A stretch of DNA of 64,000 nucleotides from Bradyrhizobium sp. AUGA SZCCT0176 (GCF_018130145.1 NZ_JAFCMB010000005.1:372001-436000), one strand, 5' to 3'; shown: positions 16,532 through 24,763, counted from the first letter of the stretch. Numbers and translations: made by a program. Notes: a model not told the origin generated them from the sequence alone.

Positions 16532-16645
16532 TCAGACGAACAGCTTCGCGACGGCCAGCACGATCAAAGCTGCGATACAGAGATACATCAGGCCGAATAG
16601 GCGCCGGTCCTGTTTGGCGTGCCGTTCGGAAATCTTGCCAGTCAT
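16532..16645 (-). CDS. Possible 37-residue membrane protein
   Basis: MTGKISERHAKQDRRLFG precedes one membrane span (LMYLCIAALIVLAVAKLFV), the layout of a small single-pass protein with a basic cytosolic head. The frame is open far upstream (to 16936), so a longer protein is possible, but the upstream part has poor protein character. Confidence 0.4.
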   Translation of the reverse strand: MTGKISERHAKQDRRLFGLMYLCIAALIVLAVAKLFV

Positions 16646-16934
16646 GAAATCAGTAAATGGATCTTGCACGGTGGCCCTCTGAAGCAAGGCCGTACAGGTT
16701 CTGATTTGCGATTCCCGGTCAAGAGTCGCTTGAGATTTTTTGATCTTGCGGTCTGCATAAAGCGGCTCACAGAGAACGGCGCCAAAAGTGTTCACTGTGA
16801 ATAGCGAGGATAACGGGAAACTCGCCGTGGCTGTGAATATCGAGGATTGAGGGCAGAAAGCTGCTTTAGGTGCCGGACAATTCGAAGCGCGCACTTCAGA
16901 ACCGTATTCATCAAGCCATTGTTCGGGAGGTGCC

Positions 16935-17198
16935 ATGTTGAAGTATAATGGTGTCAGCTCGCCGGCGGCTTATGTCTGCCACGTGGTCTGCTTCTTTATC
17001 GGTTGGGCCGCGCTCGCGCTTTTCACCCTCAATCGGGTGAAAGTCGATCACTCCGAAGGGCCGAGCTGGAATCCATTTTCAAGATTGCCAGACGGCTCGC
17101 CTGCGATGTCCGAATACGCGGTGGATGTGCTCGGCGTCGGCGTCATCACAGCTGCGCTCGGGCTCGCGTGGCTGATACGGCGCTGGATGCTGATGTAA
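16935..17198 (+). CDS. Small two-span membrane protein
   Basis: 87 residues. Spans at about 10-32 (AAYVCHVVCFFIGWAALALF) and 63-80 (AVDVLGVGVITAALGLAWLI), a polar loop with SEGPSWNPFSRLPDGSP between, and a basic end RRWMLM. GGGAGGTG stands five bases before the ATG. No family recognised. It is the last gene before the tRNA-Thr fragment that marks the remnant element. Confidence 0.6.
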   Translation: MLKYNGVSSPAAYVCHVVCFFIGWAALALFTLNRVKVDHSEGPSWNPFSRLPDGSPAMSEYAVDVLGVGVITAALGLAWLIRRWMLM

Positions 17199-17240
17199 AC
17201 GGTGCAGGCGTTGTTGTCGTATATGTGACTTTGAACGCGG

Positions 17241-17292
17241 ACTGGTGCCGGTTGAGAGGATTAAAACTCCCGACCTTCGGTTTACAAAACCG
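17241..17292 (-). repeat. Distal attachment-site copy (3' fragment of tRNA-Thr)
   Basis: It matches 20921-20971 over its whole length apart from a substitution and one inserted base in the T-arm region (GGATTAAAACTCCC against GGATTGAACTCCC). Identity stops just beyond the anticodon stem. Not a functional tRNA. Confidence 0.8.
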
Positions 17293-17439
17293 TCCCGCAT
17301 TCAATTATATCAATACCTTACGGCGATCGTGACCTATTGTCGGAAAATGTCATTTTTTGTGAACAGTTTTACAAGGCCGCTATCCAGAGCCCGCGCGTTA
17401 GGTTAAGTGACCCAAGGTTGGGACAACCGCGGAGTGATC

Positions 17440-17550
17440 ATGACAACGGTGCAGGCCATTGCATTTGGGGCCATGCTAGCTTGGACCCCAGCGCTTATCA
17501 TTATGGCGTTCTTGTTGTGGGAAGTTCCCGACCTCGACGAGAAGGATTAG
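17440..17550 (+). CDS. 36-residue membrane protein
   Basis: MTTVQAIAFGAMLAWTPALI is followed by IMAFLLWEVPDLDEKD: one membrane span and an acidic tail. GGAG stands a few bases before the ATG. Small proteins with this layout recur in Bradyrhizobium as I remember them. It lies just inside the left end of the remnant element. Confidence 0.45.
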   Translation: MTTVQAIAFGAMLAWTPALIIMAFLLWEVPDLDEKD

Positions 17551-17978
17551 CCTCGTTGCGTCGCCGGTGTCACCCGCGCTTTGCCTTGCCGTCGACCTGA
17601 CGCTAGAGCGACAAACCATTTCCATTTTCGATCGATGCCCTGGACCACTCTGAGCAATGCCCGATACTCCATGATCTGGCTCCCTCCTCGGTCTCTCGCC
17701 TTACGGCTTCGCTGAGCGGGCTGTTCGACTTCAGCCGCTCTTTGCTCGGGAATAAGAACTCCCAAACGACTGCCCGCTATGTAGACCATCCGTGGATTCT
17801 GATGCCATCGAGGCCGGCGTGATGCCGGACGAGCCCGCTTGAGATCGGCGCGCGGCAGTCTGTTCGCCTGCAGCGATTGCTGTTCCAGAATTAACCCGCA
17901 ACGCGGACATCAAGCTTAACACGCGAGTTTCGTTGCGACCGTTCTAAACAGGGTTAGCGTGGCTGCAAGTCGCGCAAA
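17551..17978. other. 428 bp inside the remnant element, no supported gene
   Basis: A short minus-strand frame near 17560-17680 (MEYRALLRVVQG...) could be a fragment of a small protein, but it lacks a clear end or relatives. Otherwise nothing is seen. Confidence 0.4.
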
Positions 17979-18269
17979 TTGGTCGTCCCCCAGTTTGGCT
18001 TGCGTACTGCGCGGACCAGGGGTCGCTTCATGAAGACCGGTATCATCGAGTTCAGCGGACGCACAATCGCCTGTCTCATTCGCAACCAGTCCGAGACTGG
18101 AGCGGGGCTTGAGGTAGTCAGCCCGGTGGGCATCCCGGCGCAATTTACACTTCTGATCGCCGCTGAGCGCATCAGCTGCACGGTGATATGGCGAACCGAG
18201 AAGTTGATCGGCGTCAAATTCAATGGGTATTTCGAGGGAAGCCAGAAACGGTTCGGCGGGAATCAATGA
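17979..18269 (+). CDS. PilZ-domain protein (cyclic-di-GMP-binding fold)
   Basis: Up to 96 residues from a TTG. The single domain shows the rhizobial small-PilZ pattern: TRGRFMKTGIIEFSGRTIAC, then the NxSxxG motif as NQSETGAGLEV, IPAQFTLLI, and a final CTVIWRTEKLIGVKF. The arginine pair upstream of the first strand is RTRGR, a loose version of RxxxR, so c-di-GMP binding is possible but not certain. An ATG at 18030 would drop that Arg motif. It lies inside the remnant element; the EAL protein at 4533 is the nearest c-di-GMP enzyme. Confidence 0.7.
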   Translation: MVVPQFGLRTARTRGRFMKTGIIEFSGRTIACLIRNQSETGAGLEVVSPVGIPAQFTLLIAAERISCTVIWRTEKLIGVKFNGYFEGSQKRFGGNQ

Positions 18270-18852
18270 TATGCCACCCAGCGTCGTCCTACGCGGTCGA
18301 CCTTAGCGGGATGGCGCTGGCCCGCTATGACATCGCCGCTACCAATTCGCAAACCGCGGAGCGGCGCGCGCGCCAAATATCTTGACCATCGAGATCTGGT
18401 CTCATGACCACCGGCGCGTTGGGCGGCGCATTCGCGCGAGTTAGCTGTTCCCGCTGAGATTCCCGCGCGGACCTTTGGTTCAAAAAGCAGGCCGCTGGCT
18501 CAAACAGCCGATTAGGGATTAGGGGGCGAAATATAGGCCAGTACTGCCTTTTTCTGTTCCGGGACTACTCACTCTGGAGGATGAACAGAGAGCGGCAAGA
18601 TCGCGGCGCTGGCGAGGACCAAAAAGGGCCACCCAAAAAATTGAAAGGGACCAATCACCTAAGTGGATGAGGGAAAGGGTAAGGTCCGTCGTTTACCCGG
18701 TACAAAGCCCGGCAAATTTTGGACATTTTCAAAGCAATCCCAGCTCAACACCAGCTTCTTTCGATAGTGACGGGATGCTACCGAGCGAAATTCTCGGCCT
18801 TGTGCCACGACGCCAAGAGCGTCCGAACTAGGATATCAGACATCTTGCACGG
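18270..18852. other. 583 bp inside the remnant element, no supported gene
   Basis: AT-richer and without a convincing reading frame or RNA. A GGAGG-ATG at about 18577 opens only a 29-codon frame, with the ribosome site too close to the ATG. Confidence 0.45.
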
Positions 18853-19038
18853 TCATTTGCTGGCCATGGGGCGCGAAGCGGTTTGTACTGAATCACGATC
18901 AGGATCAGGATCAAGATCAAGGTTACTAGCGGCTTGCCTGCTCCGGCTAATCACAAGACCAAGGCAGCCCATTGCGATTAAAACAGCTCCAGCGATCATT
19001 AGCCAATGCGGCAAGTCAATCGACGACAGCAGGTCCAT
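18853..19038 (-). CDS. Small single-span membrane protein
   Basis: 61 residues. A short N-terminus (MDLLSSIDLPHW) leads to one span (LMIAGAVLIAMGCLGLVI) and a polar tail rich in Asp, Pro and Ser. Similar small proteins occur in Bradyrhizobium, from memory. It heads a run of four minus-strand small genes in the element. Confidence 0.5.
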   Translation of the reverse strand: MDLLSSIDLPHWLMIAGAVLIAMGCLGLVISRSRQAASNLDLDPDPDRDSVQTASRPMASK

Positions 19039-19073
19039 TTATTCCCCTTCGCCTACAGTTGGACCGTACAGCA

Positions 19074-19256
19074 TCATTTGGTTTTTTGGGTATTGGCGGA
19101 TGTCTCCCCGTCGAGCCAATCTTGCTCCTCGGCCAACGCGAGCCAAGCGGCTTCCATCCGCTTGAAACGCTTGTGAGCGGGCTCGTTCTCTGCAGCCTCA
19201 GCCAGACGCAGGCAGTTCTCCGCGTTCTGCCGGTAGATTTCAGATTGCTTTATCAT
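19074..19256 (-). CDS. Small helical conserved protein
   Basis: 60 residues. MIKQSEIYRQNAENCLRLAE and the following AAENEPAHKRFKRMEAAWLALAEEQDWL match, from memory, a very common small rhizobial family (Y-x-x-x-A-E-x-C-x-x-L-A, later W-x-x-L-A-E). Helical and cytosolic; function unknown. Confidence 0.65.
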   Translation of the reverse strand: MIKQSEIYRQNAENCLRLAEAAENEPAHKRFKRMEAAWLALAEEQDWLDGETSANTQKTK

Positions 19257-19334
19257 TGCCGCGCCTCTTCGGCCCCATTTCTCTATCGCTTTTGGTCAGT
19301 CCAGCGGCAGTTGTAAGGAGCTTATCGGAAGAGC

Positions 19335-19511
19335 TCAGTCTTTATGTTCGGTCCAACTGCGTTCGCCGCACTGACATTCAAACATTCGTACCGTCAAGCC
19401 ACGAGTTGGGTCCATCATCTTGTGAACCACTTTGGGCTGCGCGCCACACCTGCACCTGCGATGCTCGGGCTTCTCCGGTCCTGAGAGTTTATCGCTGCTT
19501 AAGTCGTTCAT
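19335..19511 (-). CDS. 58-residue zinc-ribbon-like protein
   Basis: ATG at 19511 to TGA. A polar head is followed by two Cys pairs, CRCG at 20-23 and CQCG at 46-49, about 24 residues apart with strand-like sequence between (KVVHKMMDPTRGLTVRMFE), the layout of a minimal zinc ribbon. GGGTGAG precedes the start. It could bind nucleic acid or another protein. Its codon use reads as a gene although it is very short. Confidence 0.6.
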   Translation of the reverse strand: MNDLSSDKLSGPEKPEHRRCRCGAQPKVVHKMMDPTRGLTVRMFECQCGERSWTEHKD

Positions 19512-19638
19512 TGCTCACCCCGCCAAAGGTGAGTCAGTAAGTGCTAAAATGCACTTTGGTTCCCACCCGCTCGCGGAAAACGCGCTCATCACCCAAATGG
19601 GTTATATTCAAGTACCACTAACGGCGAGGCCGCAACCG

Positions 19639-19899
19639 TTAAGCAAACAAATCCGCGCCGGCCGGTGTGTACTTCACGAACGTCCTGGACTCGTGCAGCA
19701 GCCAGCCGCGCGCGACCGCGAGATCGAGACCAGCTTTGTACCCGGCCGGGCTGGCGCCTTCCTTGAACAGCATTGGCCCGTTGATCTTCTCAATGTGGAT
19801 CCGGCCGTCTTGAATGGCTTCCGTAGCGTTGACGATTTCCAGCAGCTTGCGCGCGGCCTTCTCAGCGGCGGAATAGGGGCGGTCGCTGCTTGGCTTCAT
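19639..19899 (-). CDS. Small conserved hypothetical protein, winged-helix-like
   Basis: 86 residues. AAEKAARKLLEIVNATEAIQ, then GRIHIEKINGPMLFKEGASP, YKAGLDLAVARGWLLHESRT and FVKYTPAGADLFA. The helix-helix-strand ending (ARGWLLHES, then a hairpin) resembles the wing of a DNA-binding winged helix, though it is also seen in unrelated small rhizobial proteins. A possible element-encoded regulator. Confidence 0.6.
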   Translation of the reverse strand: MKPSSDRPYSAAEKAARKLLEIVNATEAIQDGRIHIEKINGPMLFKEGASPAGYKAGLDLAVARGWLLHESRTFVKYTPAGADLFA

Positions 19900-20111
19900 G
19901 CGTGCTGCGAATCCATATGTGCATCCTGAACGTGACGGCCGGTTACCGCTAATCTATCGCGGCGCCCGAGACAGCGTGCCCGTCCACTGGTTGATTGCGT
20001 CGGCAGCGGAAGGCCAGCGGCATGCATTGCGTATTTCCAAGCCGTCCAGGCGCGCTGGCGCCGATACTCGACGAAGTCGGCTTCCGTACATCGTGGCAGA
20101 TAGTCTTCCAC
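19896..20111 (-). CDS. Doubtful small protein
   Basis: 71 residues from GTG. The first half (MEDYLPRCTEADFVEYRRQR, AWTAWKYAMHAAGLPLP) looks like a protein; the second half does not. It overlaps the next gene by four bases. It may be a truncated gene. Confidence 0.3.
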   Translation of the reverse strand: MEDYLPRCTEADFVEYRRQRAWTAWKYAMHAAGLPLPTQSTSGRARCLGRRDRLAVTGRHVQDAHMDSQHA

Positions 20112-20482
20112 GCCGTTTCAAATCCGCCCCGCGCCTGGTCGAGAGAAGCCGCTACGGATTGCGGTTCGCAGGTGCGATCGGCACAACGAAAGAGGCCGCC
20201 AACCGAGGTACTCCAAACTAGTTCGGAACGATCAACCGAGTTGCGGTAATTTGGCTAACCGTAGGCCGCCTTTTTCCGCGTTGCCCACGGTTGGAATGGC
20301 GGCCCCAACTTAACCCCCAGCCCCAAGGTTGGGGCCGCTTCTCAGCGGCATCGCGAATGGAAGAGGCCGCCAACTGAGGCGGCCTACAAGGCGAACAATA
20401 GAATGCTGATGCCACCACGGCCGCGCGCTTTGCTACTTTTGAAACGGGGCGAGTTGCCGCCCGTTCCCCACACGGTGAGTGT
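20112..20482. other. 371 bp inside the remnant element, small hairpins only
   Basis: AGGCCGCCAACTGAGGCGGCCT at about 20363-20384 is a strong hairpin with no T-run on either strand, and AGGCCGCCAACCGAGG near 20196 is a degenerate copy of its left arm. No gene is seen. Confidence 0.5.
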
Positions 20483-20656
20483 ATGAGCTCCAGCGAAAAA
20501 GCGGCCGTCAAAGTGTCAGTGGCCCCCAGCGGCCAAAGGCGAGAGCAAGTGATCGTTGGGGTGGCCTTCTTTGTTCCTGTTGTCCTTGCAATGGCAGGTT
20601 GGTTCTACCTGCTTAGCAGGCTCCTTGCGAAGACCTACGATTGGTTGTTTGCATAA
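20483..20656 (+). CDS. 57-residue single-span membrane protein
   Basis: ATG at 20483 to TAA. A polar basic head (MSSSEKAAVKVSVAPSGQRR) is followed by one long span (VIVGVAFFVPVVLAMAGWFYLL) and a short tail. GGTGAGTGT lies upstream. It is the element gene nearest the intact tRNA-Thr. Confidence 0.5.
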   Translation: MSSSEKAAVKVSVAPSGQRREQVIVGVAFFVPVVLAMAGWFYLLSRLLAKTYDWLFA

Positions 20657-20922
20657 TTGCAGCGGAGCGCGCAGCGCAGCCATTGGTCGATTGGGTATTC
20701 TTGAGGCGGCTTTTGCCGGCCAATGAAAAAGGCCGCAGGCGTTGCGCGCTGCGGCCCGTCCGGGAAAATTGATTGTCAGTGCAATGACAATACTCCCAAC
20801 CCCGGTAACGTCGAATCTGCCGCAAGACTTTCGAGCAGGGGAGTCTTAATTGGTGTTCCGAGAAGCGAAACATCCTGGATGTTGCTAGGCGGTGACAGTT
20901 CCTCGCACCACTCAAGAGACAC

Positions 20923-20997
20923 TGGTGCCGGTTGAGAGGATTGAACTCCCGACCTTCGGTTTACAAAACCGCTGCTCTACCGCTGAGCTAAACCGGC
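20923..20997 (-). tRNA. tRNA-Thr (anticodon TGT)
   Basis: 75 nt including encoded CCA. Acceptor GCCGGTT pairs with AACCGGC, the anticodon loop is TTTGTAA, and D and T arms are intact. Its 3' half is duplicated at 17241. In many proteobacteria tRNA-Thr, -Tyr, -Gly and -Trp cluster before secE; here the same genes are spread over 32 kb. Confidence 0.95.
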
Positions 20998-21122
20998 GAA
21001 TGAAGCGATGGCGGGCCAGACCAGATAACGCGCGGGGTTCCACCAATCTTCGGCGGTCGAATACCAGACTTGCCCGGAAAGGGCCAGCACCTCGAAAGCC
21101 GCTGCCATAACCCCTGCACATG

Positions 21123-21151
21123 AAAAAGGCGGCCTTCCGGCCGCCTTTTTT
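21123..21151. terminator. Bidirectional intrinsic terminator
   Basis: AAAAAGGCGGCC-TTCC-GGCCGCCTTTTTT-type hairpin with A and T runs on both sides. It ends the minus-strand gene at 21172 and could stop plus-strand transcription as well. Confidence 0.85.
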
Positions 21152-21171
21152 CGCTTCTCGATGCGCCAGCG

Positions 21172-21501
21172 TTATTGGCAGAGATGCCGCCGGCCGTCTT
21201 CGCCGCGGAACAGGGTGCCGGGGATGCAGACGAAGCCGTTGCGGCGGGCGTATTCTTCGCCACCGATCGGTTCGACTGCCATCGCGGACGCGGTGCCTGC
21301 GGCGGTGTTGCCCGGTCCGAAGCCGCTGCGGTCATTCCAGCGATTGTAGCTGTTCTGCCAGCTGCCACTCTGGCGATACGCCTGATCCGTATTCGCCTGA
21401 CGCTGATAGCTGCCGGAGTTCGTGACCTGCTGCGCCATGGCCGGGCCCGCCAACGCGGATGCGATGATCGCAGCGGCGCCGAGGATCTTGATTGTTGTCA
21501 T
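21172..21501 (-). CDS. Small secreted protein
   Basis: 109 residues. The signal peptide ends at PAMAQQ. The mature part is polar, rich in Asn, Gln, Ser and Tyr (SYQRQANTDQAYRQSGSWQN), and ends in a conserved-looking block with two Cys (NGFVCIPGTLFRGEDGRRHLC) that could form a disulphide. AAGGAG precedes the ATG at 21501. The gene at 21651 is similar in plan (signal, C-x-x-x-T-x-x-x-x-x-DGR-x-x-x-C end), so the two are probably distant paralogues. Confidence 0.7.
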   Translation of the reverse strand: MTTIKILGAAAIIASALAGPAMAQQVTNSGSYQRQANTDQAYRQSGSWQNSYNRWNDRSGFGPGNTAAGTASAMAVEPIGGEEYARRNGFVCIPGTLFRGEDGRRHLCQ

Positions 21502-21650
21502 GCGGTTCTCCTTCTTTTCGTGACGCGAGGTTTCTCGTGACACCAGTTTTCGTCACGCCAAGCCAGGTCCGGGGTGCAAGGTCGTTCCGTATTTTCCCTG
21601 GCCGCAATTCAATTCGGCGTTATTGGCCCGGACTTACCGCTCACGCCTCG

Positions 21651-21995
21651 TCAGCAGGGGCGCCAGCGTCCGTCGGGGCCCATATACGTCGCGTCGGGTT
21701 GAATGCCGCAGGCGGGACGCAGGCTCTGCGGGCGTTGGACGGGATAGGCATAGGAATCGTCATAGGCCGGCCCGCCGTAATAGGCGTAGGAATCCCTGTT
21801 GCGGAACGGGGCGGTCGCAATCGCGCCCGCTGCGCCAACCGCACCGCCGACGACACCGGCTGCGACTTCGCCGGGCCAGAAGCCGGATGATCGATGGCGA
21901 TAGTTGTGATCATTCGTCCACTGCTGCGCCATCGCAGGCGTCGCAATCGTCGCCGCCAGCAATGCCGTTGCGCCCAGAAGTTTCAGCTTTGTCAT
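21651..21995 (-). CDS. Small secreted protein, paralogue-like to 21172
   Basis: 114 residues. The signal peptide ends at PAMAQQ as in the neighbour. A Gly/Ala-rich segment (GEVAAGVVGGAVGAAGAIAT) follows, then a Tyr-rich stretch and the ending ACGIQPDATYMGPDGRWRPC with two Cys. It shares the signal-peptide style and the final D-G-R-x-x-x-C with the protein at 21172. A GGAGAG ribosome site precedes the ATG at 21995. Function unknown; possibly an envelope protein. Confidence 0.7.
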   Translation of the reverse strand: MTKLKLLGATALLAATIATPAMAQQWTNDHNYRHRSSGFWPGEVAAGVVGGAVGAAGAIATAPFRNRDSYAYYGGPAYDDSYAYPVQRPQSLRPACGIQPDATYMGPDGRWRPC

Positions 21996-22148
21996 TGGTT
22001 GCTCTCCGCGAATGTTGTGCGGGGCCAACCGATCGCAGGGCTGGATGTTCCGATTTTGGGTTGTGCGGCGTTCAAACCGGTGTGATGTTCCTGTTCCCGC
22101 ATTTTTGACGCCCACCCAACACCTTAAAAGAGTCGCTCAGAGAATTTT

Positions 22149-22868
22149 ATGCCGACGCGTGACCTCGATTACCGCTGCGACGACGTCAATTTGCGGGGCT
22201 ATCTCGCCTGGAACGACAATGCCGCAGGTCCGCGGCCGGGCGTGCTGGTGTTTCACGAGGGACTGGGGCTCGGCGAGTTTGCGATGGAACGCGCGCGGCG
22301 GCTTGCGGACCTCGGCTATATCGCACTCGCCGCCGACATGTTCGGTGACCGACGGCAGGCGATCAATCTGCAGCAAGTCGCGACCGTGGTCGGCGGCCTG
22401 CGTGCCGAGCCGGAAAAACTCCGCGCCCGCGGCCGCGCCGCGCTCGCGGCGCTGGCGGATTTGCCTGAGGTCGATACCAGCCGGCTCGCGGGAATCGGGT
22501 TCTGCTTCGGCGGCTCGGTGGTGCTGGAGCTCGCGCGCGAGGGCGCCGATCTCAAGGCTGTGGTCAGTTTCCACGGCGTACTGGCGACGAAAATGCCCGC
22601 GCAACCCGGCCGCGTGAAGGCCAGTGTGCTTGTCTTGACCGGCGCGGAGGATCCGCTGGCGCCGCCCGATCAGGTCGCCGCGTTCGAGAACGAGATGCGC
22701 GAAGGCCACGTCCGCGACTGGCAGGTCATCCTCTATGGCAACACGCTGCATGGATTCACCAATTCCGCCGCCGACGGTTCGATGATGCGCACCGCGCTCT
22801 ACAATGAGCAGGCCGATCGCCGCTCGTGGGCAGCGATGCAAGGTCTGTTTGATGAAGTGTTGACCTGA
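22149..22868 (+). CDS. Dienelactone hydrolase family protein
   Basis: 239 residues, cytosolic. The fold shows VLVFHEGLGL (oxyanion region), the nucleophile elbow GFCFGG with Cys119, the acid in LTGAEDPLAPP and the His in TLHGFTN, the complete Cys-Asp-His set of dienelactone hydrolases. The family opens dienelactones in aromatic degradation, but many chromosomal members act on other esters and no chlorocatechol genes are nearby. The gene stands in front of the permease at 22920 on the same strand with 51 bp between, so co-transcription is possible. Confidence 0.88.
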   Translation: MPTRDLDYRCDDVNLRGYLAWNDNAAGPRPGVLVFHEGLGLGEFAMERARRLADLGYIALAADMFGDRRQAINLQQVATVVGGLRAEPEKLRARGRAALAALADLPEVDTSRLAGIGFCFGGSVVLELAREGADLKAVVSFHGVLATKMPAQPGRVKASVLVLTGAEDPLAPPDQVAAFENEMREGHVRDWQVILYGNTLHGFTNSAADGSMMRTALYNEQADRRSWAAMQGLFDEVLT

Positions 22869-22919
22869 CAAGAGCAGTTGATTGGTGTTTGATAAGCGCT
22901 TGTAGCGCGCAGGGGGCAT

Positions 22920-23615
22920 ATGTTCGGAATTCTGGGGCTTGGGTTTTTGCTGGGCATGCAACATGCGCTCGAAGCCGATCATATCGCCGCCGTCTCCAGC
23001 ATCGCCGCGCGCCGCAGCCGTGTCGGTGACATCGTCAAGCACGGGCTGACCTGGGGACTCGGTCATACGCTGACGCTGTTCGTCTTCGCCGGCTGCGCCA
23101 TCTTGCTTGGCAGTGCGATCCCGGAGAGTGTGGCGCGTCCACTCGAGGCCGCCGTCGGCATCATGCTGGTCGGCTTAGGTGCGCATGTGCTGTGGCGGCT
23201 GTGGCGCGACCGCGTGCATTTCCACAAGCACGGCCATGGCGACGGCACCGTGCATCTTCACGCCCACAGCCATGCCGGAGAAACCACGCCGCATCTGCGC
23301 ACCGCGCACGCCCATGAGCATGGTTTTCGCTGGCGCACGCTGCTGGTCGGGTTGATGCACGGCATGGCGGGCTCGGCTGCACTGCTGGTGCTGACGGTGT
23401 CGCAGGCGTCTAGCCCGGCGGCCGGACTCGGTTACGTCGCGCTGTTCGGGATCGGCTCGATGATCGGCATGGGCGCACTGTCCACCGTCATCGCCGTGCC
23501 GCTCGCGGTGTCCGCGCGCTGGCTCACCTGGGCCAATCGCGGCCTGCAGGGCGCTGTCGGTATCGTCACGATCGCCATTGGCGCAACGACCCTCGTTGAA
23601 AACCTGTTTGCGTGA
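22920..23615 (+). CDS. Nickel/cobalt permease-like membrane protein (NiCoT/UreH type)
   Basis: 231 residues with about six spans. The first span holds the family signature HALEADH (His15, Asp20, His21), required for metal transport in NiCoT permeases. A cytosolic or periplasmic loop at about 100-140 is packed with histidine (HFHKHGHGDG, HLHAHSHAG, HAHEHG), a second metal-binding feature. A later span carries LLVGLMHGMAGSAALLVL, typical of the UreH-like branch. It probably moves nickel or cobalt; no urease or hydrogenase gene is in view. Confidence 0.8.
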   Translation: MFGILGLGFLLGMQHALEADHIAAVSSIAARRSRVGDIVKHGLTWGLGHTLTLFVFAGCAILLGSAIPESVARPLEAAVGIMLVGLGAHVLWRLWRDRVHFHKHGHGDGTVHLHAHSHAGETTPHLRTAHAHEHGFRWRTLLVGLMHGMAGSAALLVLTVSQASSPAAGLGYVALFGIGSMIGMGALSTVIAVPLAVSARWLTWANRGLQGAVGIVTIAIGATTLVENLFA

Positions 23616-23802
23616 GCAAAATCTGTTTGCCTCAGTCCGCTGGATCCGCTCGCCCCGTTAACAATTGCTGAGCGGGTTCGCTCGCAATTGAGCGGCGGGG
23701 GATGCTGACGCGTTAGCCTTACCGGCAGTTTGGTCCGGCCCCTTAACCCTTGGGGGTGCCCGTTCGACTAAATTGCGGTCAGAGCAAAACGGGGTCCCGG
23801 GC

Positions 23803-24261
23803 ATGCGCATTGGCGTGACACTGGCCATTCTGATGGCGACAACGTCGACGGCCTTGGCCGGCGGCGGCTTTGAAATCGTGATTCCGGGTCGCCCCGGTGT
23901 TCCCGTCATCATCAACGGCGTCGATGCATCCTATTCGGTGGTCGAGGGCGACTGGGGCCTCCTCAGGGGCACGCATGTGCAGCCGACCGTCTATGGTGGC
24001 CGCTATGTCGATCCGGTGCCGCGTGTCGGCCATTATTATCCGAGCGCGGGTCATCTGCCAGGTTACGGCCGCCTGGAAATCGAGCCGCCGGCGAACCGAA
24101 GGTTGCCGCAGCCGGCCGAAAGCTATCACCAATCCTGGTCTGCACAGTCGGCGCCGCTGCCGGCGCAATCCAACGTGCCGGTCAATCCGCCCGAGATCAT
24201 CTACGCACCGCAGGAAGACCGGCGTCGTCGGCATCCCACGGGACTGCTTCCACGCCCATAA
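23803..24261 (+). CDS. Small secreted protein
   Basis: 152 residues. The signal peptide ends at TALAGG. The mature part begins FEIVIPGRPGVPVIINGVDA, a compact beta segment, continues with Tyr/Gly/Pro-rich sequence and ends in a basic tail. It is followed after 49 bp by another exported protein on the same strand. I recall similar proteins as Bradyrhizobium hypotheticals. The start is set by the signal peptide. Confidence 0.65.
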   Translation: MRIGVTLAILMATTSTALAGGGFEIVIPGRPGVPVIINGVDASYSVVEGDWGLLRGTHVQPTVYGGRYVDPVPRVGHYYPSAGHLPGYGRLEIEPPANRRLPQPAESYHQSWSAQSAPLPAQSNVPVNPPEIIYAPQEDRRRRHPTGLLPRP

Positions 24262-24310
24262 AACCACGCCAACAAGAACACCAACAGGCAAACACTTACA
24301 GGAGAGAGTA

Positions 24311-24763
24311 ATGCGTCATCTGATTTCAGGACTGGTCGCGGCCGTCGCCGTGATGGCCACTGCGCCCGCGATGGCCTGCGGTTACACGAGCTGCGGTTAC
24401 GCTGCGCCCGTCGTCTACGCGGCGCCGGTTGTTGCGACCTATACCTCGGCGGGCTGCAATCCCTGTGGCGGCGTGGGTTGGGGTTATGCCCGGCTCGCCG
24501 ATCCCGTGCAGCAATATTACTACGTCAACCAGGGCCCGACCTATTCCGGTCCCGGCGCCTGGGCTCCGGCCCGCGTCTATCAGGAAGACACCGTCGTCGG
24601 CTATCGTCCGTATTACGGCTACGGCTACGGCAGCGGCGTCGTAGCCCCGCGGGCCTACGGCTACCGCTACGGCGTTCGTCCGGGCATCCGTTACGGTTAT
24701 GGCGCTCGCTATGGCTATGGCGTCCGTTACGGCTATCGCGGCGCGCGCTTCGGCCGTTATTGA
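24311..24763 (+). CDS. Small secreted Tyr/Gly-rich protein
   Basis: 150 residues. The signal peptide ends at PAMAC. Four Cys in CGYTSCGYAAPV and CNPCGGVGW at the mature start could form disulphides or bind metal. The C-terminal third is a low-complexity run of YGYG/YRYG units. GGAGAGAG stands before the ATG. It probably forms a unit with 23803. Probably envelope-associated; no enzyme signature. Confidence 0.7.
   Translation: MRHLISGLVAAVAVMATAPAMACGYTSCGYAAPVVYAAPVVATYTSAGCNPCGGVGWGYARLADPVQQYYYVNQGPTYSGPGAWAPARVYQEDTVVGYRPYYGYGYGSGVVAPRAYGYRYGVRPGIRYGYGARYGYGVRYGYRGARFGRY

Larger units (their letters stand above)
17241..20997. mobile_element. Remnant integrative element in the 3' end of tRNA-Thr(TGT), about 3.7 kb
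   Basis: The intact tRNA-Thr gene (minus strand) forms the right edge. A 51-52 bp copy of its 3' half, from the CCA end through the anticodon arm, stands at 17241-17292 in the same orientation. This is the signature left when an element integrates into the 3' end of a tRNA gene. Between them lie mostly tiny genes on both strands, lower coding density and AT-richer stretches. No integrase, relaxase or phage structural gene is visible, so the element is deleted or decayed. Confidence 0.7.

Noticed and set aside
20363..20384. Terminator inside the remnant element
   Set aside because: The hairpin is strong but no T-run follows on either strand and no gene ends nearby.
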